Shown piece by piece: positions 43,700-54,412 of a DNA stretch of 64,000 nt. Source of the DNA: Podarcis raffonei (Eukaryota; Chordata; Lepidosauria; Squamata; Lacertidae); NCBI RefSeq assembly GCF_027172205.1, contig NC_070614.1, positions 35,020,001 through 35,084,000 of the forward strand, written 5' to 3'. The position numbers were made by a program, and so were the translations under genes. Numbering within the stretch: position 1 is the stretch's first letter; the number at the start of each line of letters is the position of its first letter. The notes under the pieces are model-generated. The model had not been told where the DNA came from and did not search any database. It saw nothing but the letters and a program-made list of their open reading frames with translations.

Positions 43700-45119
43700 G
43701 TTGTCTTTATCATTCTTGGTGAAAGAATTGTAACATACCAAACCAACCATTGCCTTTCTTTAAACATTCATGTTTTGTTTTTCAGTTGCTGTGGGTTTTC
43801 TACATTCTAAACAATACTATACAGCCCTAAGTCAAATTGAAATATTTGCACTGGGTTTGTGCAAAGGATGTGAACAGTTAGAAATATAAAGCAAGGTTTG
43901 GATCCCTGGGGTCACTTATAGAAATCTGAACATGGGGAAAAGTAGGGGAAGGATACATGGGAAACCCAGATGTGTGCTAGCTATACAATCCAACCACAGT
44001 GATAACCAGACTTCTTCGCTAGATGGAGCTGCTGCAATTCCAGATGGGCTTATAATTTTCTCCTAACCAACAGAAACTTCTGTAATCAAGTTTGGCACTT
44101 GGGGGTTTCTTTCATTCTCAGCTTCTTGGCCACACAGTTCTCAGAAACAGAACTGTATTTGAAAAAGTGGTACAGTAATGGCCACATATTAATTACATCA
44201 AAATAAATAATGAGTTAATGTTATGGGACTCCCCGTTTCTTATGAACTATATTAACTGAATGTGAGGGGATTTAAGTATCATAAAACCACTTTAAAGTAT
44301 GTAAAATGGCAATTTCAATTTTTAACAAGATTGTAATTTTGCCACACACACCTCAACCCGCTACCCAGGGCACATGCCTTTTCCCCTACACTGGTTCTAT
44401 GTACAATTTGTGCTTGTTAACTCAAGCTTGACAGATGGGCTTTTAAAAAGTCTTTTTTTATTTTTATTTTTGCAGGCTGGCTCTCCCAGTCTGACCAAAG
44501 GGATGCCCATCATGGAGCCACTTAGAACAACCCTTATTACTTATGTCAGTCAGGACAAAGGGATGGGGGTTTGCACTTTCCAGGTCAGCTGGGGTCCTTG
44601 GAGTTCCCCAGTACCTTACAAGTCTCCCCTAGCTTCACCACTTCAGCCGACATAGACAATACATCAGGTGAAGGTACTTATCGTCTGACTGGGGGGGGGG
44701 GGGCACTGTTTCCCTTTGCACAGAAAACATCCAGGGAACCCAGAAAACCCAGGTGGATCAACTGAAGCTGAGAACACACCATATATTTAAAACATATCCC
44801 CCACTACCACACCAAAGAATCCTGGGAACTGTAACTTACCCTCACAAAACTACAATTCCCATCACCCTTAAACTACAGTTCCCAGAGTTCTTGCTGGAGT
44901 GGGGGTGCTGCAAACGCGCTTTAAATGTATGGCACAGACAACGACCTGAATCACTCTCAGGTGGAGTGAGCACTGAATCAGAGATCCAACGCAGGTTTCC
45001 GAGTTCTGGTTCGACCTGTTTGCCATACCACCCAACAAACAGAACCAGAGTTCGTTTTTCCCTTCGGAATCCTGAAACTGTCGAGTTGGAACGGACACCC
45101 CAGAGGTCATCTAGTCCAA
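43700..45119. other. Intergenic stretch between GREP1-like gene and PKMYT1 promoter
   Basis: Contains one palindromic-family copy (44765-44945: CAAAGAATCCTGGGAACTG, AACTACAGTTCCCAGAG) and a CR1-type 3' fragment near 45074-45122 (TCGAGTTGGAACGGACACC). No gene seen. Confidence 0.55.
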
Positions 45120-46200
45120 CTCCCCGTCATGCGCCGGATCTGGGCGCTAGCAAGGCAGGCGCTTCCAGCAGTTCCCTAGTCTCGGGGTGGGGGGAGGGCA
45201 GGTGGGTGAGCGGCTGCATGTAGCCCCCGCCCCCCAATCCAGACAGGCTCGGGTAGGGGCCCGGCCGCCCCGGTATTGTTCGCCCTTCCCCGGGATGCAC
45301 TGCTTGCTCACACACACTTACCAAGGCTCCTCACTCGCGAGGGGACGACAATTCTTCATTTACCACGACTTCCCCGCTCGAGCGAAGGAGGCCGCTTAGG
45401 CCCACCCGACTACCCGCTTCCAGTTCTTTCTCCTCAGGTGCCGCGTCCGACTGCGGGCCCCACCTCCCCAAAGGCAAAAAAGCCTCGTGTTTCCTATCGA
45501 GTGGGCGCGGCCCAGGGACTCCTCGGCAAAGTCCAGGCTTGCCTCCGAGTCCGAGCGAGGCCTTTCCTCTTTCCTCATCCCAGCTGGCCTCGTCCACCCA
45601 CCTGCCAACGTACTGACTGACTGACTGGGCAAACAAAAAAACCGGGCGCTCACAGTTAAAAGAGGCGTTTCCGTTGAAAGGAGCGCTCGTGCGCTCGCTT
45701 AGTCCCTTCGGCCCGTTGCCTTTCACGCACGCATGCGCGGTGACGTCGGGACGCGGAAATGGGCGAGGCCGTTTGGAATTTTGGCGCGAGAGCGCAAACT
45801 GGGCGTTGAGGGGATTCGCGCGCGCGCGCGCCGGGCAGGAATACACACCTGAGGGAAGGGAGGGGGTGGGAAAAGGGCTGCTTCATCCGGGAACTCTCGG
45901 ACGGACGGAACAAAGCGATTTCCTCGCTCGCACGTACGCGAGAGCCCTTGCTCTCCGGGGCTCCGAGGAAATTTGAAATTATAAAGAGGAAGGAGAAGAG
46001 AGGTAAGGCGCCGGTGCTTTTGCGTTTCTTCACTGGCAGGAGCGGGTGTGGCGGTGATGTCGCCGACTAGGAGCAGGGGAAAGGGGCGCGCGCCCCCCGC
46101 ACCTGAGGTGAATTTCGGGGGAGGACAGAGGCGGTGGCTGGGGGAACAGGGCCCTTCTCCGTGGAGGAGGGCGAGGCCGCCGGTGGTGGCTATCTATCAT
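45120..46200 (+). promoter_or_regulatory. PKMYT1: CpG-rich promoter region of PKMYT1
   Basis: The only extended CpG-rich stretch in the window. It holds an E2F-like TTTTGGCGCGAG (45779-45790), a CRE-like TGACGTCG (45741-45748), GCATGCGCGG (NRF1-like, 45731-45740) and a CHR-like TTTGAA near 45972. A donor AG|GTAAGG at 46003 is the likely end of a non-coding first exon. E2F plus CHR elements are typical of cell-cycle genes, which fits PKMYT1. The transcription start itself cannot be placed. Confidence 0.65.
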
Positions 46201-48462
46201 TGTTAGAATGACTAAACGTCGTATTGATTTCTATCCCGCCTTTTCCCCTGACAGGGACTCAAGGCGGCTTACAGAGGGAATAGGAAGCCGCCGAAACGTA
46301 GGGTGAGGTGGGGGGGGGGAGGGAACGACGATTAAAAAGCAAGTAAAAACATGGATAGAGCCGTGTTTCTGATAGGTCTGGGGGAAAGGAAGCTGAGGCA
46401 GGGGTCGGAAGGGGCTTATTCTAGCCAGGGTCACACTTGCAAGATGTTATAGGGCCTGGGGCGGGGGAGGTTGTGCCCAAGGCTTCGTAGAAAGTGTGAG
46501 GTTGAGGTGGGGGAGGGATTTATTTGAGGACGTCCTGGGAGGCGGTCCCAAGCATAGAGAGACTCCGAGGCAGCAGGGCTTCTGAATGCCAGTTGATGGG
46601 AATCACAAGGTGCTCGAATCCTGCTCCTCGTGGGGTTTCCTCACAGGCATTGGGTGGCCACTGGGAAGACAGTATGCTGGATTAGATGGACCATTGGCCT
46701 GATCCAGCAGGGCTCTTCTTGTGTTTCTAGGAGAACTTTAGAGGGCTGAGAGTGATGGAGCTGGAGGGGCGAGGGTGTCTCTGCCACAGCTGACATAAGT
46801 CAAGCCCAGTTGTGGGGGACAGCTGGGCTCTTCTTTTAGTGGTGGTGTTGGTGATGGTAAAATCAGAACAAGGCAAATTCCTGGATGAATTCTCTAGTTG
46901 TCTTGTCATTTTAATCCTACTCTTTTCTCAAGGAGTTCAGAGTACATAGCTCTGCTTCTTTCTCTGCATACTGTTTTATTCCTGCCACAGCCCTGTAAGA
47001 GAGTTCAGGCTCAAAGACTGGCCTGAGATCACCCAGTGAACTTTGTGTGGATTTGAGCCTGGCTGCAGGGGCTCTTAAGTCAGATGTGATGTGGACACCA
47101 CATAGGCATCTGGTAGCTAAATGGAACCTCCATTTTTTAGAGGCAGTGTACCTGTGAGTACCATGTGTTTCTAGAGACAAACAGGAAATGGCCATCACCC
47201 TCATGACAAGGTTGTGACCTGGCTGCCTGGTGTTGGAAACAGAATATTTATTCTGATCTGTTTGGCCTCCTGTTGTTATTACCATCTCTGGTTGCACACA
47301 CCTGGGACTGAGATAAGGACAGCCCACTCGTGACGACGACATCATCATCATTATTAGTCTACCTCCTAGGTTTATTGTCAGGATAAAGGAAAGAGGAAAA
47401 AACCCACACATGCTCTGCTAAAGGGTTAGAAATATAGCGATATTTTTATGTAGTGCCCTATTTATTTAGAAGATGCACAGGGCAGTCTTAATTTTAATGT
47501 AAATCTCTCAGTGTTCAGTATGGCTTCCTCAAAGGAAATTGTGTATAGGTTTGTATCCAACTGCTCTGCTGTTCACATAGACATTTAAGCGGCTTATGAT
47601 AGATAATGTAAATATGAATTCCTTGTGTGAATCGATACTTTGAAACTCTTCATATCTTCCTGTTAGTGCTCCACTTAGTGTTTTTTTCTTTGTGACTCTG
47701 CTGACTGCTTTGTTTGTTTTCCTTTGAGTGCCTCTAAAGATTCTGATCCCAGACTTGTCAGTTTCATCTGACTGTCACATGATTTATCAGGAATCACTAA
47801 GGCCATTACAAACTCCTTCACAATTACTGCTGGTTCCAGGACAGTTGAGTAGATGGATGAAAGGCATCGTAACCTAAAATGCATCCCAAATGGCCAGAGC
47901 CTGGAGACAGCAGCCCACAGGGCATTGATCTTCTAAGATGGAATTCTAGCAACTGATTGGGAGACATGAGTTATTGAAGCCTCTGCCTGATAGACAAAAC
48001 CTTAAAATGGGTGATTGTTTTTGTTCTTGCAAAAGACAAAAATAAACATGTCCCTTCCTGCTGTGAATACAAGCTACGAAGGTACATAAAGATACAGCTC
48101 TGGGCTTGTGGTCCCAGAACTGGAATGTAGAAATGAATAGTGGGAGTTAGAACGCTTTTCAGGTTCCAGGGCTTCTGAACATCATTGTTGCATATAGTGA
48201 AATACTGTATTAAAATTGAATGTATCCTCCTGTTCTTACAGTTTATCCTTTGGGCTATGCATGTGGGGAGGCTTCTTTCCCCATCACTTGAGACTCAACT
48301 ATCAGTCTCTTCAGGTCAGCAAACTGAAGATATTTACCTTTTTCTTGGTTAGTGAATTTTAAATGTGCCTTAGCAGCCCAACACCAAAGACTCGCTGACT
48401 GCAACTTTGGATCATTGAGGAAATGATAATGTAATTTTAATAACTATGCATTCTGCTTTCAG
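46003..48462 (+). other. PKMYT1: PKMYT1 intron 1 (5' UTR intron)
   Basis: Runs from the donor GTAAGG to the acceptor before the start codon. It holds SINE scraps at 46205-46280 and 46950-47080 and a fragment at about 46600-46735 (GATCCAGCAGGGCTCTTC). No coding exon seen. Confidence 0.55.
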
Positions 48463-48464
48463 AC

Positions 48465-48833
48465 ATGCCACTACCTCTTGACTACGGAGGGGCTGAGTCC
48501 CAGATGAGTCACACTCCTCTTCCAGTGCCTGCCTTCTTCCGGGAAGCAGAAAGCAGTTTTTCAGCCAAGAGAGCTCGTAAGCCACTCAGCTATACCCTCC
48601 CACCACGCCCACGCCACAAGAGCTCACTCACTGTGAGCAGGATTTTCTCTGACCGCCGGCAGCAACCGTGGACCAAGCTCCAGCCACACAGTGTTTCCTT
48701 CCATGGTGCACAGAGGAAACAGACACCCCTGCGTAGTCACCTGTATGATGCTTCCAAGAGAGAGCTGTTTTTCAAGCAGTGTTTCCAGCAGCTAAGCCGT
48801 CTTGGCAGAGGATCTTTTGGTGAAGTGTACAAG
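48465..48833 (+). CDS. PKMYT1: PKMYT1 coding exon 1
   Basis: Residues 1-123, from MPLPLDYGG to GSFGEVYK. The acceptor is TGCTTTCAG at 48462 and the donor AAG|GTAAGG. The exon starts 2 bases before the ATG. The [11 protein letters not shown] and [10 protein letters not shown] segments match Myt1 N-terminal conserved blocks. Confidence 0.96.
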
Positions 48834-51800
48834 GTAAGGCAGTAGCAGACAGGCTACTAATCTCTTGGGACACATTTACACTAGCCATTTAAAATACATT
48901 TCTTCCCCAAAATATTTCCGTAAACTATAGTTTGTTAAGTGTACTGTGAAATGCGGCTCTGTGAGATGAATTACAGTTCCCAGAATTTTTTATGGGAAGC
49001 CATGCTCTTTAAATATAAGGTATGGACACAGTCTGTGTGGAAGAAATGACTTCACGCAAGGCATAATTAAGATTCCCCCCCCCCTCACAGTTTGTGATGA
49101 TGACCACTGGTTAGATGGCTTTGAAGATGAATTAGACAAACACATGGAAGATCTGCCTATCAGTGGATTACATTAAAATGAGACTTCCATGTTCAGAGGT
49201 GGTGACTGCAGCAGGGGGCTGTTGCCACCATGCCCTGCTTGTGGGCTTCCAGGAGGAATCTGGCAGGCCACACTGTAGGAAGTGGGGGGCTGACTATAGT
49301 GCATTGTCTTAAATACACAGCCCCACACTTCGGGTGCCTCCAGATTTTGGGAGAAGGATATAAGTGCATGCTACAACATAAGGTTTGTGCAGTTAAAGGG
49401 CTCTGTCCCCTTAGTGCAACAAATCAACTTTAAAAAAGAATCATGCTTTTTGCAATTTGGAAAGTGATGGGAGAATGCATTGAAGAGTGCAGGATGAACA
49501 AATGACTAACAGAATGATTTATAAACAACCCACAGGTAAATCAGGATGAATGCAGAACGAATGCTAATTGCGCAGGTTTTGTTCTTATTTGTTTGCTGGG
49601 TGATTTTATGACAATGTGACATGAATATAATTTCTCATGACAGAATCTGGATGTTCTTGGCAAGCTTACCACTCACAGTTCCTGAACACCCCTTGTGCTG
49701 GGAGTTCTTGCATGGAAGGGCCAGGATCCTCTTCAGTCTACAGGATGTAATAACTTGTTTCATCTTCCCTACAGGTGCGCTGTAGGGAAGATGGACAGCT
49801 ATATGCTGTGAAGCGTTCTGTGGAGCCATTCCGAGGTGAGAGTGATAGGCAGCGCAAACTGGCTGAGGTGCGCAAGCACGAGCGCGTGGGGCACCATCCC
49901 AACTGTGTGAGCTTCGTACAGGCCTGGGAAGAGCGTGGGCAGCTCTACATACAGACGGAGTTGTGCCCAAACAACCTGTTGCAGTATTGTGAGGAGTATG
50001 GACCACTGCCTGAATGGCAAGTGCGAGCGTTCCTCTGGGACTTACTGCAGGGACTGCGTCACTTACACGACCGCAACCTTTTACACATGGATGTCAAGCC
50101 AGCTAACATCTTCCTCTCATCCAGCAATGTCTGCAAGCTAGGTGACTTTGGGCTTATGCTGGAGTTGGACTCTAGGGATCTGAATGATGCTCAAGAAGGC
50201 GATCCCCGCTACATGGCACCTGAGCTGCTCCGTGGGGAATACACCAAGGCTGCTGACATCTTCAGGTGTGGGATGAGATGGGAAGTAGGGATGCTAATAT
50301 TTCCAGTGCCTGAGATAGCCAGCAGCTTCACAGTTGTGGCTTTTGCTCCCCTGCCTCAAAATTTAACTTGTTGCGGGGTTCAAATTAGCACTACAGATAA
50401 GCAATGTTGTGCTGCTCCTGTTACTTCATCTGTGTGCTTCTGTCCTTCCAGCCTAGGCATAACCATCTTAGAGATTGCTTGCAATATGGAGCTTCCTAAT
50501 GGAGGTGAAGGTTGGCAACAACTGAGACAGGGCTATATGCCCCCTGAGTTCACTGCAGGTGAGCAGAAACAAAGGGAACATTTCTGCATGCAGCCCTTGC
50601 GTATGCCAACTCAACCGCTAATCCTCATGGAAGGAGGCAAAGTGGCTGTCAAAACTAGGAGGGTCTGGGGAAAGAGCTGGTGGCATGTGAAATTCAATAT
50701 ATTGCAGAAAGCAAAGTAAGCAGTGGAATATTCTTGCCCTTCCCAGATCTCTCTGCTGAGCTGCGGACCCTCCTAGTTGCCATGTTGGAACCCAACCATC
50801 TGCTCCGGCCCTCGGTGGAGACGCTGCTTGGTTCCAGCCTCATGCAGAAGACAGGGAGGTGGCGGAAGCTGATGCTGCTGTCACAATCTGGGATCCAGCA
50901 AGGAGTTTCCATGTGCAAGGTGATCAAGGCTCTGGCCAGAGATCCTCACAATGCTAATATGCAGTTCTCCTTGAGCGCACTCTCCACAGCACTACCAAAT
51001 CATCCTCTTCCTAGAACTATGCCACCGCTTTGCGCCCCTTTTTTGTTGTTCTGGACAAAGGCATCCTTATCAGAAAACAGCCTATCAGTTATTTATGGGC
51101 GAATCACACTGAGCTAGTTCCATGTGTTGCTCAGCCTAAATGCCTTTGGGGAGGGTAGTATGCCAGCCTAGTTGAGGTTATGTCTTTGTTTTGTGTTGTT
51201 TTATGTACCCAGTTGAGAGAGCAGCACTGACTGACAGCAAAGGGCTGGAGACCTTTTCTGGTGCCCTGGCCTCCAGTTTGCAGTAGGGAGAGTATCTATT
51301 GCCAGATTTGGGAAGTGCTTCATGCCAGCATGCTATGCCCCATCAATTGCTTTCTTACGGTGTTTCCATGCACTCTGGCACTCGCCATGGTGTTCCATTG
51401 CGCCATAAGCAGTTTAGTCATGCTGTCCACATGACCCTGAAAGCTGTCTGTGGACAAACGCCAGCTCCCTTGGCCTGAAAAGTGAGAGGAGCCAGCGTGG
51501 TGTAGTGGTTAATAGCAGTAGACGCATAATCTGGTGAACCGGGTTTGCTTCCCCACTCCTCCACAGGCAGCTGCTGGGTGACCTTGGGCCAGTCACACTT
51601 CTCTGAAGTCTCTCAGCCTCACTCACCTCACAGAGTGTTTGTTGTGGGGGAGGAAGGGAAAGGAGATTGTTAGCCATTTTGAGACTCCTTAAGGGGAGTG
51701 AAAAGCGGGATATCAAGTCCAAATTCCTCTTCTTCACCTCAGTCACCTCTGAATGGACTTAACCGTCCAGGGGTCCTTTACCTTTATCTTAATGCCAGCA

Positions 51801-53663
51801 TGTTATTGTTCCATTGATTGCTTTCTTAATGTCTGAATTCTCCCCATCTGTTTATTTTAGATCCTCTTCAGGTTCATGCAGTGGCTCTGGGGGTCTGTAA
51901 GCAGCCCGGTTCACTGGCTACTGTTTTGGCATCGGAATATTCCAGTAACCCCCCCAAATTCGCCCCTTGTCCTTCCCCCAGAAGACAGCAGCCTCTCTAG
52001 TGGTTGGGGTGAGGAGGAAGAGGACGCTGAAGAGAGCCTTGGTGAGGATGTCTTTGAACTAACGGAGACAGTTGGGCGTCATAACCGCACTTGCCCTGAG
52101 CTGCAGTCTTCTGACAAGTAAGTAGAAGGAGAAGAAGATAGGACTGCTCCTACTTTCAGACAGTAACAGGTTGGAAGTAGAGAGTACATGTGAGCAAGGT
52201 GCCCCCCATCAGAGAAAACAGTGTGGTAGACCAATCCAGATGTCTGAAGCAAGTGATCTGTCTGTCTGTCTGGGAAGGCTAATATACATCCATTCAAATA
52301 TCCAGGATTGCTAGCCAGTCTGACCTGGGCCAGGGAGGACTCAATGAGTTAGATCTGTAACGTGAAGCAAATTCCATTCACTATTCTCTTGAGAAAATGT
52401 TTGTTTTGGGTTTTTAAAATCTAAATTTAGTTTGTTACACAGTGCCAATCCCTCTGATGTTCTGTAGCACAATCATGTCCTCCCCATCAGCCTTTTTTTT
52501 TTTAAAGCTAGACTAAACAGGCCAAACTTTCAATCTCCTTTCCTAAATAATGAACACCCCCAAATCCTTCAGGTGCTTTTCTTTGCACCAGCTTCTGCAT
52601 AAAGCTCACCTTATCAACGGCAGGTGGCCAAGAATGATACTATTTTTTCTGTTAAGCATGGGAAGAATGGTTCCTGCTATGCATGTAGAGAGAAAACAAG
52701 TCACTGGCTGCAGCCTCTAAAAGGTAGGAGAGCAAGTGGCTGTCCAGTTTCCCTTCTGAATGTGAGCTGTGGCAGGTCGTTTGTTCAAGCACATGTGCAC
52801 TCCCTTTCACTACAGGAAGCTAGTCTGGATTCCCCACCACCACCTCTGTCACACTTCTGAATTCTGTTTGACTCCTACTAGCCTGATGATACTAAAATGA
52901 ATGCTTGAAAGCATAGGTAACTTCAGATTGCTGCTTCTCTTCCAGACAACCTGGTTCTCCTCTGCTGACCATCTGCCCTTGTGCAGGAAACACCTCCACG
53001 CCACAGCACCCCTCACCTCAGCAAACTGGTGGCAGGAAGAACAGGTGAGTTGATGGTCCAGGGGTAGCTGTAGGGGAGACAGCAGCAGAGCTGCTTGAGG
53101 TTTTCCGACAACTCCTTGTGGTCCCTTGCAATTCTATTATTCTGCATGTAAGCAGAGGGTTCAGAGAAATGTGCACACTTGTAATGACTCAATCAGTGAA
53201 TAACTTTCAGCTTCTTAAAAGGTATCTTCCCCCTTTGGCACTGTAGAGGGCGCAGTGGTTTGAACCATGCATATTTATCAGAATATTTTGCCGCGAAGTT
53301 GTGACCTGAGGAGTATGTTGTCTTTCCCAGTGCTGAACTATATCTCAGATAGGAGATCCTGATGCAGCACCCAATACCTTATTTTTATCACCTGTCTTTT
53401 TCTGTTTGGTCACTCACAGGTCTTTGGTACTCCAAGGCAGCCCTAACCTCAGCCACATCAGCCCAGAGTCCCCCAATAGCAGACATGCCACATCAGGCTC
53501 TCTGAATGTGAACAGCTTGCGCCGCACACTAGCTTTTGAAGATGAGGATGAATGGGAGTCACTTGTTCCCCAGTGCTCAAAGCAGTGCTCTACTTTTGAG
53601 CCAAAAAACTTGCTGAGCTTGTTTGAAGACTCCATGGCATCTGAGCAGAAGTGCCAGAGCTGA
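48465..53663 (+). CDS. PKMYT1: PKMYT1, membrane-associated tyrosine/threonine CDK1-inhibitory kinase (579 aa)
   Basis: Coding exons: 48465-48833, 49775-50265, 50452-50558, 50747-50919, 51861-52117, 52946-53044 and 53420-53663 (1740 nt, all GT-AG, frame continuous). The protein aligns by eye with vertebrate Myt1 throughout. It has an N-terminal Pro-rich arm, a glycine loop GRGSFG (about 114-119), ATP lysine K136 in LYAVK, catalytic [10 protein letters not shown] with D229, DFG (247-249) and MAPE (270-273). A Trp-rich hydrophobic segment (about 383-406, [20 protein letters not shown]) should anchor it to ER/Golgi membranes. The tail [11 protein letters not shown] corresponds to the cyclin-binding RNL region of human MYT1. 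The enzyme phosphorylates CDK1 on Thr14/Tyr15 and holds cells in G2. It is longer than human (499 aa), mostly in the C-terminal tail. The start ATG is 2 bases after an acceptor, so the 5' UTR is spliced. Confidence 0.97.
48868..49035. mobile_element. Palindromic repeat copy in PKMYT1 intron 2
   Basis: CTATAGTTTGTTAAG and GAATTACAGTTCCCAGAATT with outer ends TTTACACTAGCCATTTAAA and TTTAAATATAAGGTATGG; diverged. Confidence 0.55.
49775..50265 (+). CDS. PKMYT1: PKMYT1 coding exon 2 (kinase core)
   Basis: Residues 124-286 plus two bases, from [13 protein letters not shown] to KAADIF. It contains the ATP lysine, catalytic loop, DFG and APE. Splice sites are CCTACAG and CAG|GTGTGG. Confidence 0.97.
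50452..50558 (+). CDS. PKMYT1: PKMYT1 coding exon 3
   Basis: Residues 287-322 plus one base, from [16 protein letters not shown] to PPEFTA, the Myt1-specific helix region after the activation segment. Splice sites are CTTCCAG and GCAG|GTGAGC. Confidence 0.96.
50747..50919 (+). CDS. PKMYT1: PKMYT1 coding exon 4
   Basis: Residues 323-380, [20 protein letters not shown] onward, the end of the kinase domain, up to VSMCK. Splice sites are TTCCCAG and AAG|GTGATC. Confidence 0.95.
51356..51790 (+). mobile_element. Sauria-type SINE interrupted by a second-family SINE (PKMYT1 intron 5)
   Basis: Left piece 51356-51485 (TTTAGTCATGCTGTCCACAT, AAAGTGAGA). Right piece from 51737 (GAATGGACTTAACCGTCC to CCTTTACCTTTATC). 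The inserted SINE (about 51486-51736) has the head GGTGTAGTGGTTAATAGC and GGTGAACCGGGTTTG and the tail AAAGCGGGATATCAAGTCC. Confidence 0.85.
51861..52117 (+). CDS. PKMYT1: PKMYT1 coding exon 5 (membrane segment and acidic tail)
   Basis: Residues 381-465 plus two bases. It starts [11 protein letters not shown] (hydrophobic, Trp-rich), then [19 protein letters not shown] and an acidic run EEEEDAEE. Splice sites are ATTTTAG and AA|GTAAGT. Confidence 0.94.
52946..53044 (+). CDS. PKMYT1: PKMYT1 coding exon 6
   Basis: Residues 466-498 plus two bases, Pro/Ser/Thr-rich ([13 protein letters not shown]). Splice sites are CTTCCAG and ACAG|GTGAGT. This low-conservation exon contributes to the extra length over the human protein. 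Confidence 0.9.
53420..53663 (+). CDS. PKMYT1: PKMYT1 coding exon 7 (C terminus)
   Basis: Residues 499-579. It includes [16 protein letters not shown] and the conserved [14 protein letters not shown], then TGA. The acceptor is CTCACAG at 53419. Confidence 0.95.
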
Positions 53664-54146
53664 GAGGAACTTCTTTTCTTTACTTACTGGCTTGCATAGG
53701 CCCTTACTGGGTGAAGGGAGGAAACCCCTCCCATTGATATTGCACACTTGGCCAGTATGTTCAGTGGGGCTGGGCTGTGACATAGAGCTAAGTTTAGCAA
53801 AAGGGAGGCAGGATTTCTAGGGTTGCTTCCCTGTGCGTAACTTCTCTGCTTGAGCCCTCTGATGATGATGCTTTTGAGATGCATATTCTTGTATTCCAAA
53901 ATTTAGACTGGAATCTGCTGGCAGGCAGTAGAAAATAGGGTGTATTGTCAGAGGTCACTTGAGGGGAAAATTGATCTTTTTATATGGGGAATGAGGGTGG
54001 AATCTATATTTTCTTTTAAAGTTTTGTCTTCTAATATTTGTGTGCTAGGAATGTGTTGCCATTTGTGGGAACTGGCTTGGGGAATGGGGAATATAATATC
54101 CCTTTCATACTAGGGTTTTGCAAAGGTGGCAGCTGTAAGACTTGAC

Positions 54147-54152
54147 AATAAA
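54147..54152 (+). terminator. PKMYT1: PKMYT1 poly(A) signal
   Basis: AATAAA lies 484 bases after the stop and is followed by a TTTTGTGTTTTTTGTG GU/U-rich element about 25 bases downstream. Confidence 0.8.
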
Positions 54153-54319
54153 AGCATTTTCAACTTTCCCTTGAATTTTGTGTTTTTTGTGACTTGAAAT
54201 ATTAATCAAGTTAGAACACCATTCTGACAAAAGAACAGTGAGAGATGAAGTTACAAATCGCCACACAAGGAAATTATATCATCAATTTGATTTGAACTGA
54301 TTTTAGAATGAATTGATTT

Positions 54320-54412
54320 TAGAATGCTTTATTATTTTACTGTTAGCCACTCTGAGCCTGGGCTTTGGCTGGGGAGGCGGGATATAAATTAAATTTTATT
54401 ATTATTATTAAA
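54320..54412 (+). mobile_element. SINE/LINE 3' tail fragment
   Basis: GTTAGCCACTCTGAGCCTGG, GGCGGGATATAAAT and an ATT repeat, a common squamate retroposon 3' end. Just after the PKMYT1 poly(A) site. Confidence 0.55.

Noticed and set aside
45331-45846. 171-residue minus-strand frame in the CpG-rich promoter
   Set aside because: High GC removes stops; Arg/Ala/Pro-rich with no domain. A short divergent transcript cannot be excluded but there is no coding evidence.
49775-50719. 314-residue uninterrupted kinase frame as the true exon
   Set aside because: It runs through introns at 50266-50451 and after 50558; splicing at GT-AG sites restores exact Myt1 homology.
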